A DNA stretch of 43,586 nt from positions 1 to 43,586 of the forward strand of contig DAVR01000019.1 in assembly GCA_002507545.1 (NCBI GenBank), written 5' to 3'. Position numbers and translations under genes: made by a program. The stretch is from Archaeoglobus sp. UBA230. GTDB taxonomy: Archaea > Halobacteriota > Archaeoglobi > Archaeoglobales > Archaeoglobaceae. The notes beneath the pieces were generated by a model. That model was not told the origin of the DNA. It was given only the letters and a program-made list of their open reading frames with translations, and searched no databases. Of the stretch, positions 41,482 to 43,586 are shown piece after piece (positions within the stretch are counted from its first letter, which is position 1; every line of letters starts with the position of its first letter).

Positions 41482-43564
41482 GCCGGAAAAGATGGTTAAA
41501 ATTTCAGTAGTGGGACCAAAGGAGCAGCTTGAGTATGCGTCAGAAACCTTATACAAAGTAAACCTTCTCCACATTGAAGACCCAAAAGAGGCAGAGTATT
41601 TCAGAATTGGCGAGCCGCTTGAAAAAGCATCTCTGATATCTCGCAGTTTGGTGCAGCTCAGGAGTTACATATCTTATCTGAAAATTGATCCAAGCAGAAT
41701 TGTTCCAAAGAGAAAGTATAGGTCAAAAGAAATTGAAGATAAGCTCAGCAAAAAGCTTGAGGAATACCAAGAACAAATTGGAAGGAAAATTGAAGAGAAC
41801 AGAAGCATTGATGAGAAAATAAGAGGATTAGAGGACGAACTGAGAATAATCGAACCTTTAAAGGTGCTGGGAATACCCTCAAGACTTCTGAAGGGCTACA
41901 AGAACTTGCGGTGCTTTGTTGGACTCGTCAAAGAGAATCCAGTTGAGGAACTGAGTAAAATAACAGACCAGTTTGATGCTGTAATCAAAGAATACCAGAA
42001 GGAGTTGCTGGTTGCAATTTTCGTAAAGGCAGAATACGGGGATGAGTTCTTCAGAACACTTCAGGGCTTTGGGTATAGAGAGCTGCCAGTTCCGGACATT
42101 GACGACTACGATGTCAGAATAAATGAGATTGAGAGGGAGAAAGAGGAGCTTCTAAACAGGAAGAAGCAGCTTGAGACAGAGATTGAGGAAATTAAGGTGA
42201 AAGAAGCCGAGCTCTTACTCGCCATTGAAGAGTATCTGAGTTCAGAACTCGACAAGTCTGAGCTGCCCCTAAGGGCACTCGTTTCAAAATACGCATTTGT
42301 AATCGTCGGATACGTTCCAGCCAAACAGCTGGATGAATTCAGGAGTGAAGTAGAAAGGAACGGCAAAATCGTGGTTGAAGTCATTGAGGAAGAAGAGGAG
42401 GATGTTCCGCCAACCAAACTCGACAATCCTGCGATAGTCAGGGACTACGAGTTGCTTACCACAACGTATGCGACACCCAAGTACAAAGAGCTTGATCCAA
42501 GTGCAATAATGGCTGTCTTCTTCACAATATTCTTCGGAATGATGCTCGGAGACATGGGTTACGGCCTGCTAATAACAATACTTGCTCTTTATCTCAAAAC
42601 GGTCTTCAGGACAGAGGGCTGGCAGAAACTGCTGAATATTGCTATTTATTGTGGGCTCTCGTCCATTCTCTTCGGTTTCATCTACGGAGAGTTCTTTGGA
42701 CCGTTCATAATTCCCGGAATAGAGGAACCATCAAAGATACACTTCCTCGGTGACGCCCTTTCAGCGCTCTACACGTTCAATCACCACCACCCACTGTTCG
42801 ACAGAGTGGAGGAATTCGGCGTCAAGGCGCTGCTCTTCATTGTGCTTCTTATCGGTATGTTCAAGATGCTATGGGGCTTCGCACTTGGCTTCTACAATGT
42901 CTACGTAGAACATGGAATGAAGGAGGCGATTTATGAAAAGGGGTGCTGGTTCATCGGTGTTCTTGGCTTGGTGATGCTTATATTCGGATTTAGCTACAAC
43001 CTCGGAATTTTCACATCTCCACCAGAAGAGGGCTTCGGACATCTGCTTCCAGACAACCTCTACATGCTGGGAAGCTACACGGTTGAGGAAGGAAAAGAAG
43101 TTCCACTGCCAATTCCGGGTTTGGTGGATGGATGGCAGGCAGGAGTCAATATCTTCTATGTATTGGCACTACCCCTGCTCATCGTCTGGTTCGTGATATT
43201 TCTGAAGGCAGAGATACCGAAGATGGGCATTTTTGGAATTATAATGGCAGTAGAGCTATTGACGTGGTTTGGACAGATTATCAGCTACGCTCGATTGCTC
43301 GCTATTGGTCTATCATCGGTTTACATAGCCTTTGTTATAAACTATCTCAGCGTTAAAATAGGAACACCACCAGGAATGGCGCTGCTACCAGTTGCAATAA
43401 TTCTGCTGCTGATAGGACATGCAGGAAACCTGTTGCTCGGAATACTCGATCCTGGGTTACAGTCACTGCGATTGCACTATGTAGAGTTCTTCACTAAGTT
43501 TTTTGAAGGTGGAGGAAAGGAGTACTCTCCATTCGGGAGAGTTAAAAAGTTTTTGGAGGATTGA
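41474..43564 (+). CDS. atpI: A-type ATP synthase subunit I (AtpI)
   Basis: The 696-aa protein is the membrane subunit (a-like) of the archaeal ATP synthase. The first half is cytoplasmic with coiled coils (about 80-120 and 210-250); the second half has around seven hydrophobic helices. MLGDMGYGLL, FGFIYGEFFGPF and the helix LLTWFGQIISYARLLAIGLSSVYIA (with the essential arginine) are family hallmarks. It overlaps atpH by 8 bp. Confidence 0.95.
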   Translation: MLKPEKMVKISVVGPKEQLEYASETLYKVNLLHIEDPKEAEYFRIGEPLEKASLISRSLVQLRSYISYLKIDPSRIVPKRKYRSKEIEDKLSKKLEEYQEQIGRKIEENRSIDEKIRGLEDELRIIEPLKVLGIPSRLLKGYKNLRCFVGLVKENPVEELSKITDQFDAVIKEYQKELLVAIFVKAEYGDEFFRTLQGFGYRELPVPDIDDYDVRINEIEREKEELLNRKKQLETEIEEIKVKEAELLLAIEEYLSSELDKSELPLRALVSKYAFVIVGYVPAKQLDEFRSEVERNGKIVVEVIEEEEEDVPPTKLDNPAIVRDYELLTTTYATPKYKELDPSAIMAVFFTIFFGMMLGDMGYGLLITILALYLKTVFRTEGWQKLLNIAIYCGLSSILFGFIYGEFFGPFIIPGIEEPSKIHFLGDALSALYTFNHHHPLFDRVEEFGVKALLFIVLLIGMFKMLWGFALGFYNVYVEHGMKEAIYEKGCWFIGVLGLVMLIFGFSYNLGIFTSPPEEGFGHLLPDNLYMLGSYTVEEGKEVPLPIPGLVDGWQAGVNIFYVLALPLLIVWFVIFLKAEIPKMGIFGIIMAVELLTWFGQIISYARLLAIGLSSVYIAFVINYLSVKIGTPPGMALLPVAIILLLIGHAGNLLLGILDPGLQSLRLHYVEFFTKFFEGGGKEYSPFGRVKKFLED

Positions 43565-43579
43565 AGGAGGTGGTTAGAA

Positions 43580-43586
43580 ATGGTTG
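43580..43586 (+). CDS. atpK: Start of next ATP synthase gene, probably subunit K (proteolipid), cut by window end
   Basis: Only ATG GTT and one base are visible, 15 bp after the atpI stop. A strong SD AGGAGGTGG (43565-43573) precedes it. The identification rests only on the usual archaeal order H-I-K. Confidence 0.4.

Overview
The window looks like a hyperthermophilic euryarchaeon of the Archaeoglobales (Archaeoglobus, Ferroglobus or Geoglobus type). The evidence is a complete archaeal information-processing set (TFB, Gar1, prefoldin beta, KEOPS Pcc1, Pus10, Lhr-type helicase), the A-type ATP synthase H-I gene pair, a PGF-CTERM sorting tail on a lipid-free substrate-binding protein, a UPF0200-UPF0201 fusion of the kind I recall from Archaeoglobus fulgidus, and AT-rich promoters with TATA boxes. 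No rRNA, tRNA or CRISPR array was seen. The species assignment is inference.

Layout. 1-3470: minus-strand metabolic and export genes (TauE-like exporter, partial; MBL hydrolase; acyl-CoA ligase; TatC). 3496-9825: an accessory island with AT-rich spacers, an IS4/ISH3-type transposase remnant, a 75-aa protein coupled to an Sph3/ASRP-like SMC ATPase, a DprA plus ComF-like phosphoribosyltransferase operon, a four-cysteine winged-helix regulator, a divergent 314-aa protein and a decayed coding fragment. 9826-11041: gar1 and tfb, overlapping by 83 bp. 11139-12776: a 546-aa protein with TULIP/BPI-like features and a C-terminal Cys/His knuckle. 12777-19406: a DUF98 protein, a UPF0200/UPF0201 fusion, a small HsdR_N-like protein and a complete branched-chain amino-acid (Liv) ABC transporter, split into divergent livH-livM and livK-livG-livF units. 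19403-21331: an SMUBP2/UPF1-like helicase. 21483-24354: argB, a TIM-barrel isomerase and an archaeal-type ornithine cyclodeaminase (arginine/ornithine/proline metabolism). 24362-29201: a class I amidotransferase and a glmS plus two GlmU-like paralogues (UDP-GlcNAc supply). 29273-32311: DUF4389 protein and Lhr-type helicase. 32320-34411: ribbon-helix-helix protein, phosphodiesterase and APS kinase operon. 34412-35115: a gene-poor stretch with a broken gene remnant. 35116-39556: pcc1-pfdB, a small unknown, pus10, a DUF362 ferredoxin-type protein, a RecA-like ATPase and a phosphoesterase. 39557-41002: purD. 41152 to the end: atpH, atpI and the first codons of what is probably atpK.

A recurring regulatory feature is the leaderless gene: many start codons sit about 24-26 bp from the centre of a TATA box, and I used this to choose starts. 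In two divergent pairs (livH/livK and 35996/pus10), and possibly a third (8409/8456), one palindromic TATA box lies midway between the two start codons and appears to serve both genes. The candidate undescribed system is the DprA-PRTase operon with its Cys-rich regulator and divergent partner, next to the SMC-like ATPase pair. Its function is not established here.
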